A stretch of 64,000 bases of DNA from NCBI RefSeq assembly GCF_900113655.1, contig NZ_FOQF01000019.1, positions 1 to 64,000 of the forward strand, given 5' to 3'. The stretch is from Pseudobutyrivibrio sp. OR37 (GTDB lineage Bacteria; Bacillota; Clostridia; Lachnospirales; Lachnospiraceae). The notes under the pieces were generated by a model. The model searched no databases. It was not told the DNA's origin and worked only from the letters and a program-made list of their open reading frames with translations. Shown here in pieces: positions 51,844-59,940 of the stretch. Numbering within the stretch: position 1 is the first letter of the stretch; each line of letters begins with the position of its first letter. Both the position numbers and the translations under genes were made by a program.

Positions 51844-52890
51844 CTAGCTTAGCTTTCCTGTGAGTCTACGTTCCATCTTATTAAGCTCATCAAGCTGGCC
51901 CATATCCATCCATGTGTTTTCATTGATTGGATAAACGCCTACCTTTTTGCCATCATCCTTAAGTCGATTGATGATATCTGGGAAGCCTAACGCTTCGTCA
52001 TCCTTGATATAATCAATAACCTCAGGCTCAACTATATAAATACCAGTGTTTGTAAAAAAGCTGAACTCTGGTTTTTCTTTCATATCGATAATATTTCCAT
52101 GCTCTCCAAATTCGACCACGCCATAAGCAACCTGGAAGTTTCTAAGGGAGCATACCATAGTAATTAGATTACCCTCTTTTTTATGATGCTCATAAATTTT
52201 AGAGTAATCCTCTTCAATTAAGATATCACAATTAGTTAAGATAAATGTTTCGTCGATTTTCCCTCTTAACAAGGCAAGTCCTCCGCCTGTGCCAAGTGGC
52301 TTATCTTCATCAACAAAATCAATGTGATATGGTCTTTCAGCCTCGCCAAAATATGACTTAATCATATTCTTCTTATGATTAACAATCATAATCATTCTAT
52401 CAATTCCATAATCTGCAAAGCTATCCATGATAAGCTCGGCAATAGGCTTCTCGCCCACAGGAATAAGAGGCTTTGGAAGGATTCTGGTATATGGATAAAG
52501 CCTTGTGCCCTTGCCGCCTGCCATCATTACAACAGGGGTGTTAAGCTCTGCATGCTTTTTATAATGATTCTCACTCCAGAAGACAGTATCAATTACATGA
52601 CCTTCGTCATCAACAATAGGAAGACCTTCGATGTTATGGCGATAGAGGAAATTGCGAGCATCCTCTTTTTCTTCCTCTTTCAAGCTTCTAGGCTTATAGT
52701 TTGCAATTGTTTTTACAGGCTCGTTTAAATCTCCACCTGATAAAATGTATCTACGAACATCACCTTCTGAAAGAGCTGCCAAAAGTTTATTGTCATCATC
52801 AACAACAAAAACTGTGCGGCGGCTGCTAGCATCAAATGTTCGCATTGCATGTAAAATTGTGTCATCTTCCTTTATGAATACATTTTCCAT
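51844..52890 (-). CDS. CBS-domain nucleotidyltransferase (PtmE/LegX-like)
   Basis: This protein of 348 residues has two CBS domains (residues 1 to about 115, TVFVVDDDNKLLAALSEGDVRRY and NIEGLPIVDDEG). A nucleotidyltransferase follows with VVMMAGGKGTRLYPYTRILPKPLIPVG (residues 120-148). This architecture is that of PtmE/LegX, which makes GDP-glucosamine for the GDP-linked legionaminic acid pathway. Its neighbours LegC and LegB support this. The CBS pair may bind nucleotides and regulate activity. Repeat copy 1 (52898-53064) fills its leader. Confidence 0.88.
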   Translation of the reverse strand: MENVFIKEDDTILHAMRTFDASSRRTVFVVDDDNKLLAALSEGDVRRYILSGGDLNEPVKTIANYKPRSLKEEEKEDARNFLYRHNIEGLPIVDDEGHVIDTVFWSENHYKKHAELNTPVVMMAGGKGTRLYPYTRILPKPLIPVGEKPIAELIMDSFADYGIDRMIMIVNHKKNMIKSYFGEAERPYHIDFVDEDKPLGTGGGLALLRGKIDETFILTNCDILIEEDYSKIYEHHKKEGNLITMVCSLRNFQVAYGVVEFGEHGNIIDMKEKPEFSFFTNTGIYIVEPEVIDYIKDDEALGFPDIINRLKDDGKKVGVYPINENTWMDMGQLDELNKMERRLTGKLS

Positions 52891-52897
52891 AAGTTAT

Positions 52898-53064
52898 CCA
52901 ATCCGCAATCTTCCATTGACATATATATAAACACAACTGACACGCTTTCGCTCTACTTTCACTCGTTGCGTTACGTAAGATGCCACTGCGTGCCATCTAA
53001 GTAACGACGGCTCAAGACGGTCAGTCTTAGTTTATATATATGTCAATTCCAGATTGCTCATCTA
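52898..53064 (-). repeat. Structured 165-base intergenic repeat, copy 1 (leader of the PtmE/LegX-like gene)
   Basis: A long palindromic element. Outer arms TTGACATATATATAAAC (52916-52932) and GTTTATATATATGTCAA (53030-53046) are perfectly complementary, and GCAATC/GATTGC extends them. The conserved core includes TCGTTGCGTTACGTAAGATG and CATCTAAGTAACGACGG, with apical CACTGCGTG. The minus-strand end GCGGATTGGAT stands just before the gene start. A second copy is at 54341. Confidence 0.9.
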
Positions 53065-53090
53065 TATTTTTTACTCCATAAAATTCTACG

Positions 53091-53152
53091 CTAACAATAA
53101 AATATTTCTTTCAATCACTAGATGTTCATTCCAGAAATATTTTATTGTTATC
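53091..53152 (-). other. Long hairpin after legC
   Basis: AACAATAAAATATTTCT (53093-53109) and AGAAATATTTTATTGTT (53133-53149) form a perfect 17-bp stem around a 23-base loop, beginning about 7 bases after the legC stop. No T-run follows. The arms are related to the hairpin at 46862-46926. Confidence 0.85.
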
Positions 53153-53158
53153 TGAATT

Positions 53159-54325
53159 TTATTCACTGAAATTTTTAATTACATCTATTACACGACGTAC
53201 GCCGGACTCGTCGAGGTTGGTTGAGCATGGTACATTTACTACGCGGTGCCAGTACCATGGTGCGCAGGTTAAGTCGTAGGTGCGAGCGCCTTCGTATGGA
53301 AGCTGGTCAGAGATAAGTCCCCAAATTGGACGTGACTGAATATGAGCTTCCTTGAGTGCCTCGATAAGCTTGTCGCGGCCAGTTTCATCATTTTCAAATA
53401 CTACTGAATAGAACCAGTAGTTGCTACGGATGCCTGGTCTGAAATCCTGAACGTGAAGTCCTGGAATCTTATCGATAGCTTCCTTGTAAAGCTGATAGTT
53501 CTTTGTCTTAACCTTGATGAAATCTTCCAGCTGTTCCATCTGAGCAAGTCCAAGTGCTGCCTGAAGATTTGTAAGTCTATAGTTATAGCCGATTTCATCG
53601 TGGATGAAATTAGCCTGGTCAGCCTTTGCCTGAGTTGTTAAATGCTTTGCATGAGCAAGAAGTGCCTCATCATTAGAAACAATCATACCGCCACCACCAG
53701 TGGTAATAATCTTGTTTCCATTGAAGGAATAGCAGCCTAATGTACCGATTGTACCGGCAAACTTTCCAGCGTACTTACCCTCTGTATAATATGTTCCAAG
53801 TGCCTCTGTGGCATCCTCGATAACCTTGAGATTATACTTTTCAGCTATAGGCATGATGGCTTCCATATCTGCCATGTTACCAAATACATGCACTACAACC
53901 ATTGCCTTGATCTGACGACCAGTTGCTCTATCAACAAGCTTGCCATCTGTGAAATCACACTCTTCTTCACAGAACTTCTTAAGCTTTACTGGGTCCATAC
54001 AAAGGCTATCATCGCAGTCCATGAAAATTGGCTCTGCACCTGCATACTTTGTAGGGTTTACTGCTGCAATAAATGTAAGTGTAGGAACGATTACTGCATC
54101 ACCTGGCTTTACACCGCAAAGCATCAAGCTGATGTGAAGTGCTGATGTACCATTCTGTGTGCTGACTGCAGCTGGAGTATGAACATACTCGGCTACCTTC
54201 TTTTCGAAGTCTGATACATAAGGGCCTGCAGTGGATACCCACTCAGTCTCTACTGCATCAGTAACGTACTTCAATTCATTTCCCTTTAAATTTGGCACTG
54301 AAAGTGCGATAAATTCATCTGCCAT
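53159..54325 (-). CDS. legC: LegC family PLP aminotransferase
   Basis: This is a DegT/DnrJ-type aminotransferase of 388 residues. ATG 54325 has AGAGGT 6 bases before it; the longer frame to 54382 lies inside a repeat and is rejected. The N-terminus FIALSVPNLKGNELKYV, the block EWVSTAGPYVSDFE, VIEDATEALGT (PLP aspartate) and SFNGNKIITTGGGGM (PLP lysine) follow LegC. It converts the 4-keto sugar nucleotide made by LegB to a 4-amino sugar in the legionaminic acid route. It is flanked on both sides by copies of the structured repeat. Confidence 0.9.
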   Translation of the reverse strand: MADEFIALSVPNLKGNELKYVTDAVETEWVSTAGPYVSDFEKKVAEYVHTPAAVSTQNGTSALHISLMLCGVKPGDAVIVPTLTFIAAVNPTKYAGAEPIFMDCDDSLCMDPVKLKKFCEEECDFTDGKLVDRATGRQIKAMVVVHVFGNMADMEAIMPIAEKYNLKVIEDATEALGTYYTEGKYAGKFAGTIGTLGCYSFNGNKIITTGGGGMIVSNDEALLAHAKHLTTQAKADQANFIHDEIGYNYRLTNLQAALGLAQMEQLEDFIKVKTKNYQLYKEAIDKIPGLHVQDFRPGIRSNYWFYSVVFENDETGRDKLIEALKEAHIQSRPIWGLISDQLPYEGARTYDLTCAPWYWHRVVNVPCSTNLDESGVRRVIDVIKNFSE

Positions 54326-54340
54326 TTCTCTACCTCTAAT

Positions 54341-54501
54341 CCAATCCGCTAAAACATAAATCATATACACATACAACGACACGCTTGCGCTCTACTTGCC
54401 CTCGTTGCGTTACGTAAGATGCTCCCTTTGGGACCATCTAAGTAACGACGGGGCAAGACGGTCTTATGTATGTATATATGCTTTCTGTTTCAGCTCATCT
54501 A
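54341..54501 (-). repeat. Structured 165-base intergenic repeat, copy 2 (leader of legC)
   Basis: It has the same core as copy 1 (TCGTTGCGTTACGTAAGATG, CATCTAAGTAACGACGG) and the same ends (CCAATCCGC and GCTCATCTA on plus). The outer arms are different but still self-complementary (CATATACACATAC with GTATGTATATATG), and the apical hairpin TCCC-ttt-GGGA replaces CACTGCGTG. It fills the gap between legB and the legC ribosome site. Confidence 0.9.
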
Positions 54502-54515
54502 AATTTGTTAGTATT

Positions 54516-55493
54516 TTAAATGTTATAGATATCTACCTTGTATTTGTCAAGGTTGCCACGTAAGAACTCGATTGTCTCGGCGAGACCTTGTTCGAAGGTG
54601 TACTGTGGCTTCCAGTCTGTGAGGCGCATGATTTTTTCGTTGCTTCCAAGAAGGCGGTTTACCTCACTCTTTTCTGGGCGAAGACGGTCTTCGTCGCAGA
54701 TGATGCGAGCGTTTGGATTAATCTGACGGATAAGCTCTTCTGCAAGCTGTCCGATAGAGATTTCCTTCTGTGTCGCAATATTGATTTCCTGGCCGATTGT
54801 CTTATCGCTTTCGTACATAGCGATGAAACCGTTGGCTGTATCCTTAACGTAGTTAAAATCACGTGTTGGTGTTAAAGAACCAAGCTTGATTTCTTCCTTA
54901 CCTGCAAGAAGCTGTGTGATGATTGTAGGAATTACGGCACGAGCTGACTGACGTGGTCCAAATGTATTGAATGGACGCACGATTGTAACAGGTAAATCGA
55001 ATGAACGATAGAAAGACTCTGCTAATCTATCTGCACCAATCTTTGTAGCTGAATATGGTGACTGGCCCTGGTATGGGTGCTTCTCATCGATTGGCACGTA
55101 CTGAGCTGTACCATAAACCTCTGATGTAGATGTAACAAGTACACGGATGCCTTGGTCTCTAGCTGCCTGAAGCACATTTAATGTACCCTTGATGTTTGTA
55201 TCTACATAAGCATCTGGGCTGTGATAACTAAATGGTATTGCAATAAGTGCTGCTAAATGGAATACAGCATCTACGCCCTTCATAGACTCACGAACACCGT
55301 TAGGATCGCGGACATCACCAGCGAATACCTCAACATGATCCATGATATCCTTTGGAAGAGTATCGAGCCATCCCCAATTATTAAACGAATTATAATAAAC
55401 GAAGGCTCTTACCTCATATCCCTTTTTAACTAATTCCTCAACTAAGTGAGAACCAATAAATCCATCTGAACCTGTAACTAATACTTTACTCAT
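54516..55493 (-). CDS. legB: NAD-dependent 4,6-dehydratase LegB
   Basis: This short-chain dehydrogenase of 325 residues has VTGSDGFIGSHLVEELVKKGY (Rossmann), FVYYNSFNNWGWLDTLP, TSTSEVYGTAQYVPIDEKHP and catalytic YSATKIGAD. The N-S-F-N-x-W-G-W block is distinctive for LegB, the NDP-GlcNAc 4,6-dehydratase of legionaminic acid synthesis. The ATG is preceded by AAGGAG and overlaps the upstream gene by 8 bases. The product feeds LegC, encoded next. Confidence 0.92.
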   Translation of the reverse strand: MSKVLVTGSDGFIGSHLVEELVKKGYEVRAFVYYNSFNNWGWLDTLPKDIMDHVEVFAGDVRDPNGVRESMKGVDAVFHLAALIAIPFSYHSPDAYVDTNIKGTLNVLQAARDQGIRVLVTSTSEVYGTAQYVPIDEKHPYQGQSPYSATKIGADRLAESFYRSFDLPVTIVRPFNTFGPRQSARAVIPTIITQLLAGKEEIKLGSLTPTRDFNYVKDTANGFIAMYESDKTIGQEINIATQKEISIGQLAEELIRQINPNARIICDEDRLRPEKSEVNRLLGSNEKIMRLTDWKPQYTFEQGLAETIEFLRGNLDKYKVDIYNI

Positions 55494-56919
55494 GTTTCAT
55501 CTCCTTAAAATACGAATACATCGACTCTGCGACGAGCTTAAGATTGTCGTCTGCCAAGCGAGCTTCGCTCATTACGTATGTATTACCTGGTCTTGCATGG
55601 CTCATATAAACTGCCATGTACTGAATGACCTCTTCTCTTGTTGGGCGTTTGTATTCTGACATCATCTTCTGATAATTTCCGAATACCTCCTCAAGATACA
55701 TAACACCTGGGGCACCCTTGTATATAATGTCTCCACTCATGAATACTGGATGACGAAGCATCATTGCTTCCTGTCCTGCAGTACCTGTAAGGGTGGCTAC
55801 ACACTCACTCTTTTCAATGAGCTTGATTGAATCCTCCCATGGATCAATAAGAACCACATTTGGATAAATCTGAAGCTGCTCATAAAAGCTATTATCTCTA
55901 ATGCCAAGGAATGAATAATGCTCCTTTACATAAAGCATTGTATCTGCTGGCAAGGACTTAACAAGGTTATCAATGAAATATAACTGCTTTTCATACTTCT
56001 GAGCACATACGATTGTAGTAGCCTCTGGCTGCATGTGAAGTGGGAAGTATACGAACTTCTTGCTATAATCAGCCTTCTTGAAATATTTCTTGCCCTTTGA
56101 ATATCTAAGGTAGAATACAAGCTGATCCATTGTATGCTCATATGCCTTGTAATATATATAAGAACCTTTATCCCTTGTAAGTGGATTGAAAAATCTCTGT
56201 CTTAAATAGAAGAATGGCAATACGAAAAAGATTGGCTTCCATTTTGGCTTCTTTCCAGAGAACTGCATAAATGCAGGCTTTGAATGCTTCTCCTCAAACT
56301 TTGAAAGATAAGCCTCTGCTGCTGCACGCTGCTCTTCAGTAACAGGAATGTTTGCGTAATCCTCTGGCATATCATACATTTTTTCGAACGGATCATTAAG
56401 AATATAATGATGTGTTAAATCCATTCCGCAAGCTCTCATAAACATAAGAGAATAGTAGCCTGTTCCTGTCTTCTTTCCTACCAAATATGCTGCGTAAGTA
56501 AGAAGTGTAGCAATAACCTCATCATAGAAGAAATCCACATGGTATGTATTAAACACATACTCCCAAAACGCAAAAAGACCTGCAGCTGTATGCACGCAGT
56601 AATCATAATCTCTATAAATCAAATATCTGTCTGTGTAAATGTACTTCCAAATAGGAGCTGCATCATATTTAGCTTCCATTTCTGTAAGCTTATCTACTGT
56701 GAATTCGTCCCAATGGGCATTCATGAATTCTGAGATTTCACAGACTTCTATATCCTTCTTTTCTTCTTCTGTAAATTTTGCCCATATGTAAGCTGATTCC
56801 TGCTTGTCACAGGTGATAAATACAGCCTTCACATCATCATGAGCTTCCTTTAATTTCTTATATACTGCCGGCGAAAAATCCTCGAAGGGACGACGCGCCA
56901 TGAAACAAATAGTGTACAC
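55486..56919 (-). CDS. KpsS-like capsule transferase (Capsule_synth domain)
   Basis: This soluble GT-B protein of 477 residues starts at GTG 56919 with GGAG upstream. The C-terminal donor domain carries FVYFPLHMQPEATT, YVKEHYSFLGIR and the signature VATLTGTAGQEAMMLRHPVFMSG, as in KpsS/KpsC-type capsule proteins that transfer keto-deoxy sugars. Just upstream of legB, it is a good candidate for the transferase that uses the CMP-nonulosonate made here. The exact donor is not shown by the sequence. Confidence 0.72.
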   Translation of the reverse strand: MYTICFMARRPFEDFSPAVYKKLKEAHDDVKAVFITCDKQESAYIWAKFTEEEKKDIEVCEISEFMNAHWDEFTVDKLTEMEAKYDAAPIWKYIYTDRYLIYRDYDYCVHTAAGLFAFWEYVFNTYHVDFFYDEVIATLLTYAAYLVGKKTGTGYYSLMFMRACGMDLTHHYILNDPFEKMYDMPEDYANIPVTEEQRAAAEAYLSKFEEKHSKPAFMQFSGKKPKWKPIFFVLPFFYLRQRFFNPLTRDKGSYIYYKAYEHTMDQLVFYLRYSKGKKYFKKADYSKKFVYFPLHMQPEATTIVCAQKYEKQLYFIDNLVKSLPADTMLYVKEHYSFLGIRDNSFYEQLQIYPNVVLIDPWEDSIKLIEKSECVATLTGTAGQEAMMLRHPVFMSGDIIYKGAPGVMYLEEVFGNYQKMMSEYKRPTREEVIQYMAVYMSHARPGNTYVMSEARLADDNLKLVAESMYSYFKEMKHE

Positions 56920-56930
56920 TTTTTATTCTC

Positions 56931-57599
56931 CTAAAAACTATCCACGCGACTTCTGATAAGATAGAAAGCCTCGCTATATTTATAATGAGCTGTTGCCCCA
57001 CGGTATGAAGCCAATCCACGGATTGCGTCTTCATTACGAGGAAATGGGCTAGCGTCGATTTCGCTCTTGTAGGTCTTCATTATTTCGATTTTCTCATCCA
57101 AATAATCTGTAATATCTATAAACACATTTGGAATAAATCCATGAGAACGTTCTGCCTGATCAGTCTCTGATAAAATTTCCATGCAAAGTACTGTGTTTAA
57201 GTATGGTGCACGGAAGGATTTGGTGCATGAATATACCGCGTCAAATATCACTCGATGGTCTGAATGAACATCATACTGATATGGCATCAACAGTACCTGT
57301 GGCTTAACTTCTTCAAATACACTCTTGAACTGAGGTATAAGGTCTCCTAAATCGTATCCATCAACGCCTGCAGGCTGAAGCTCCATATTGTAAAAGCCGT
57401 CTACCTGATATGCATTAGCAACCTTTTCGATTTCTGCATTGCGCTCATCTACTCTCTCCTGAGTGTAGCCATATTCTGTCTTCATATTGGTCACGTTCAA
57501 CCAATAAATCTCGTGACCTTCTTTTTTTAGCTTAAGTAAAGTTCCGCCTGCGCCAAGTGTCTCATCATCTGGATGTGGCGAAATAACAAGTACTTTCAT
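56931..57599 (-). CDS. PIG-L/LmbE family deacetylase
   Basis: This protein of 222 residues has the metal motif SPHPDDETLGAGG (residues 7-19) and a later VHSDHRVIFDA, both typical of zinc-dependent N-acetyl-sugar deacetylases (PIG-L, LmbE, BshB). It would free an amine on an amino sugar. Its ATG overlaps the formyltransferase stop (TAATG), so deacetylation and N-formylation may be consecutive steps on one substrate. That pairing is inferred from gene order. Confidence 0.85.
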   Translation of the reverse strand: MKVLVISPHPDDETLGAGGTLLKLKKEGHEIYWLNVTNMKTEYGYTQERVDERNAEIEKVANAYQVDGFYNMELQPAGVDGYDLGDLIPQFKSVFEEVKPQVLLMPYQYDVHSDHRVIFDAVYSCTKSFRAPYLNTVLCMEILSETDQAERSHGFIPNVFIDITDYLDEKIEIMKTYKSEIDASPFPRNEDAIRGLASYRGATAHYKYSEAFYLIRSRVDSF

Positions 57600-58486
57600 T
57601 AGAGATACTCTCCTTCATTTAAATCCACTGGGTCTGAATCAATTATATGAACCAAACCGTCGTAGGCTTTTATTATATAATCTGTATTGGAATTAACCTT
57701 TATAATCTTGCCTGGCTCGATATTGGCATAGGCATCTGATGCCTCTACCTTACATTTCCAGACCTTAACCTCTGTATCGCCCTTCATAAAATGAGCGCCT
57801 ACATAAGGATGTGTAAGGCCTCTTACTAGATTATAGATAGCTGTTGCAGACATGCGCCAATCAATCTGACCATCCATTCTGCCGCGCTTTCTCCATGCAT
57901 TTCCTGCATTTATTTCCTGCTTTACAGGGCATACCTTATCCTCTGCAAAAGCCTTTGTAAACTCGATAACCTGTTCCTTAGCCACAGCTAGAACATTAGC
58001 ATATAAATCTGCTGCATCATCTGTATCTGCTATTGCTACAGGCTTCTGGCTGATGATATCTCCTGTATCCGCCCCTTCATCCATGATGAAAAATGTGGAT
58101 GCTGTTTCCTTAAGTCCAAGCACCAAAGCCCATATAAGTGGATGACGTCCCTTATTGCAAGGCAACGCTGCTGGATGAAAGCCTACCACTCCGTACTGTG
58201 GTATAGATAAAATCTCCTGGCCTATAAGTCTAGACCAACCAAAGCAATATATAACCTCAGGGGCTATATTTCTGATAAAGCCCACTGTCTCTTCATCGTT
58301 AACATTTTTTGTGCAAATGCATGGAACATTGTATTTTTCAGCCAAAGGAACAAGTGATTTAAAATCTGCATTGATAGCTGACTGCTCCATTGTGACTATT
58401 CCTGACACCTGAAAGCCCGCATTGAATAAGGCTTCCAGCAATACGTATGAACTTTCCACACATCCTATAAATAAAGTCTTTTTCAA
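57599..58486 (-). CDS. Sugar N-formyltransferase-like protein (Fmt family, TTG start)
   Basis: This protein of 295 residues has an N-terminal formyltransferase domain: VVGFHPAALPCNKGRHPLIWAL and STFFIMDEGADTGDII, matching the H-x-x-L-L-P and D-E-G-x-D-T-G blocks of tetrahydrofolate-dependent formyltransferases. The catalytic His and Asp are present, but the Asn of the usual N-x-H is glycine (G-F-H). The C-terminal part is Fmt-C-like. TTG at 58486 follows GAGGT by 7-8 bases. It probably formylates an amino group on a sugar of the legionaminate route; housekeeping methionyl-tRNA formylation is unlikely here. Confidence 0.78.
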   Translation of the reverse strand: MKKTLFIGCVESSYVLLEALFNAGFQVSGIVTMEQSAINADFKSLVPLAEKYNVPCICTKNVNDEETVGFIRNIAPEVIYCFGWSRLIGQEILSIPQYGVVGFHPAALPCNKGRHPLIWALVLGLKETASTFFIMDEGADTGDIISQKPVAIADTDDAADLYANVLAVAKEQVIEFTKAFAEDKVCPVKQEINAGNAWRKRGRMDGQIDWRMSATAIYNLVRGLTHPYVGAHFMKGDTEVKVWKCKVEASDAYANIEPGKIIKVNSNTDYIIKAYDGLVHIIDSDPVDLNEGEYL

Positions 58487-58512
58487 AATTAAACCTCGTA
58501 TCCCACATTAAA

Positions 58513-58549
58513 ACATTCTTCTAATTTTAAATAGAAGTCTCTATAATGT
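58513..58549 (-). other. Weak intergenic hairpin
   Basis: ACATTCTTCTA pairs with TAGAAG and, after a 7-base bulge, AATGT, in the 74-base gap between the flippase-like and formyltransferase genes. It is AT-rich and lacks a clear T-run; a weak terminator or nothing functional. Confidence 0.3.
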
Positions 58550-58560
58550 CAAATCTAACA

Positions 58561-59919
58561 CTAAAACACTAATTGATAAATCAAAAGACCAGGTATAATG
58601 ATTCCCACCGCTGGGCCCCAGCTATTAACAATTAGCTTCCAGAAAGAGAACTTAAATCTCTTTGATAGCTTTATTACAAGCAACAGCGAATATAATCCGT
58701 AAGATAAGCCTGTTCCAATAGCCACCATATTAATGCTTCGGTCTACAAATAAAACCAGGCCACTTGAAAAAATTGCATTAAAAATGCATAATGCCACAGA
58801 ATTTGCTATCAAGGATTTATTCAGCTTCAACACTGAAAAGATGTTTCCATAAAGCATTGTGGTTGCGTATATAGCAACACCGATAACAAGAATCTGAGTT
58901 GCCTTTGTTCCTTCTGTATACATTGGCATAAAGAAATGAACAAATATAGGCATTACAAAATATACAAATATGCAGGCTCCTCCAGAAATAAATGAGGTTA
59001 CTCTGCTGAAATATGCAGCCTTATCTAAAAGCTCTGTCTCGTCATGATTAGCACCGTAAAGATGACTAATCTTTATGTAAAACACCTGTGATATTGTCTG
59101 AGGCACAAGTACCATAGTGGTAAAGCCCATAAGTGGTACAGAGTACACTCCCAAATCGTCGGTTGATAAAAATCCAAGTATTACAAACTTATCCACTGAT
59201 TGAACTATAGTCCAAATCAGACTGTTTATCAAAAGTGGCAAACCGCCAATAATCATTACCTTCATGAAATTCCAATCAAAGGTAAGCTTTGCACCCTTGA
59301 AGGCTTCACTTCTGAAAAACAGAATTCCTAGAAGTGCCGAAGAAAATGTCATGGCATACAAACCATAATAACCAGCTACATTTATTGCAATTACACCTAT
59401 TGTCAATGCAAGTATTGTACGGACGAAACCGATTGCTGCGGATTTATTGTAATGTCCATTCATTCTGACCGTTGAATTAGACATATCATCAAAGCTCTTT
59501 AAAAGAATCATTATTGGGCAAAGCATATATCCAAAAGCATACTGGGTGCTATCTATATCTGCACCAATCCTGCCGCTATAATGAATAGCAACCCACATCT
59601 CAAATACCACAAATACTATCGCATATACGATAAGCATAAATGTCATTGCTGTGTTCTTTAGACGATTAGCCTCGTCATAATCCTTTCTGCCCAAAGCCTG
59701 AGGGTAATCCCTGTTGTAGGCATTTAACACACCAAACTGCGCATAGTTCATATATGTCTGTGCCAAAAGGCAGGTGCTATATATTCCAAGTGGATGTGTA
59801 GCCACAATCCTCTTGTTATATACACTAAACACAAATGACATAGCTGAACAGGCCACTGTGGATAAGGTTACCAATATAAAATCTGCGTTTTTAATCTTGT
59901 CTAATATTTTTCTTAACAT
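58561..59919 (-). CDS. Wzx-like polysaccharide flippase
   Basis: This membrane protein of 452 residues has about 12-14 helices in MOP-superfamily order. The N-terminus ADFILVTLSTVACSAMSFVFSVYNKRIV and the segment FVILGFLSTDDLGVYSVPLMGFTTMVLVP are typical of Wzx/RfbX-type proteins. It probably exports the lipid-linked unit built by the nonulosonate genes. It is the third flippase-like gene of the window, suggesting several separate polymers or glycolipids. Confidence 0.85.
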   Translation of the reverse strand: MLRKILDKIKNADFILVTLSTVACSAMSFVFSVYNKRIVATHPLGIYSTCLLAQTYMNYAQFGVLNAYNRDYPQALGRKDYDEANRLKNTAMTFMLIVYAIVFVVFEMWVAIHYSGRIGADIDSTQYAFGYMLCPIMILLKSFDDMSNSTVRMNGHYNKSAAIGFVRTILALTIGVIAINVAGYYGLYAMTFSSALLGILFFRSEAFKGAKLTFDWNFMKVMIIGGLPLLINSLIWTIVQSVDKFVILGFLSTDDLGVYSVPLMGFTTMVLVPQTISQVFYIKISHLYGANHDETELLDKAAYFSRVTSFISGGACIFVYFVMPIFVHFFMPMYTEGTKATQILVIGVAIYATTMLYGNIFSVLKLNKSLIANSVALCIFNAIFSSGLVLFVDRSINMVAIGTGLSYGLYSLLLVIKLSKRFKFSFWKLIVNSWGPAVGIIIPGLLIYQLVF

Positions 59920-59940
59920 TCTATTTCTAACAATCTATTT

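Noticed and set aside
53159-54382. legC start at 54382
   Set aside because: The extra 19 residues would be encoded by the structured repeat and lack a ribosome site; ATG 54325 has AGAGGT.
52898-54501. CRISPR-like or tandem-repeat array
   Set aside because: Only two copies exist, 1.3 kb apart, long and palindromic with a gene between them.
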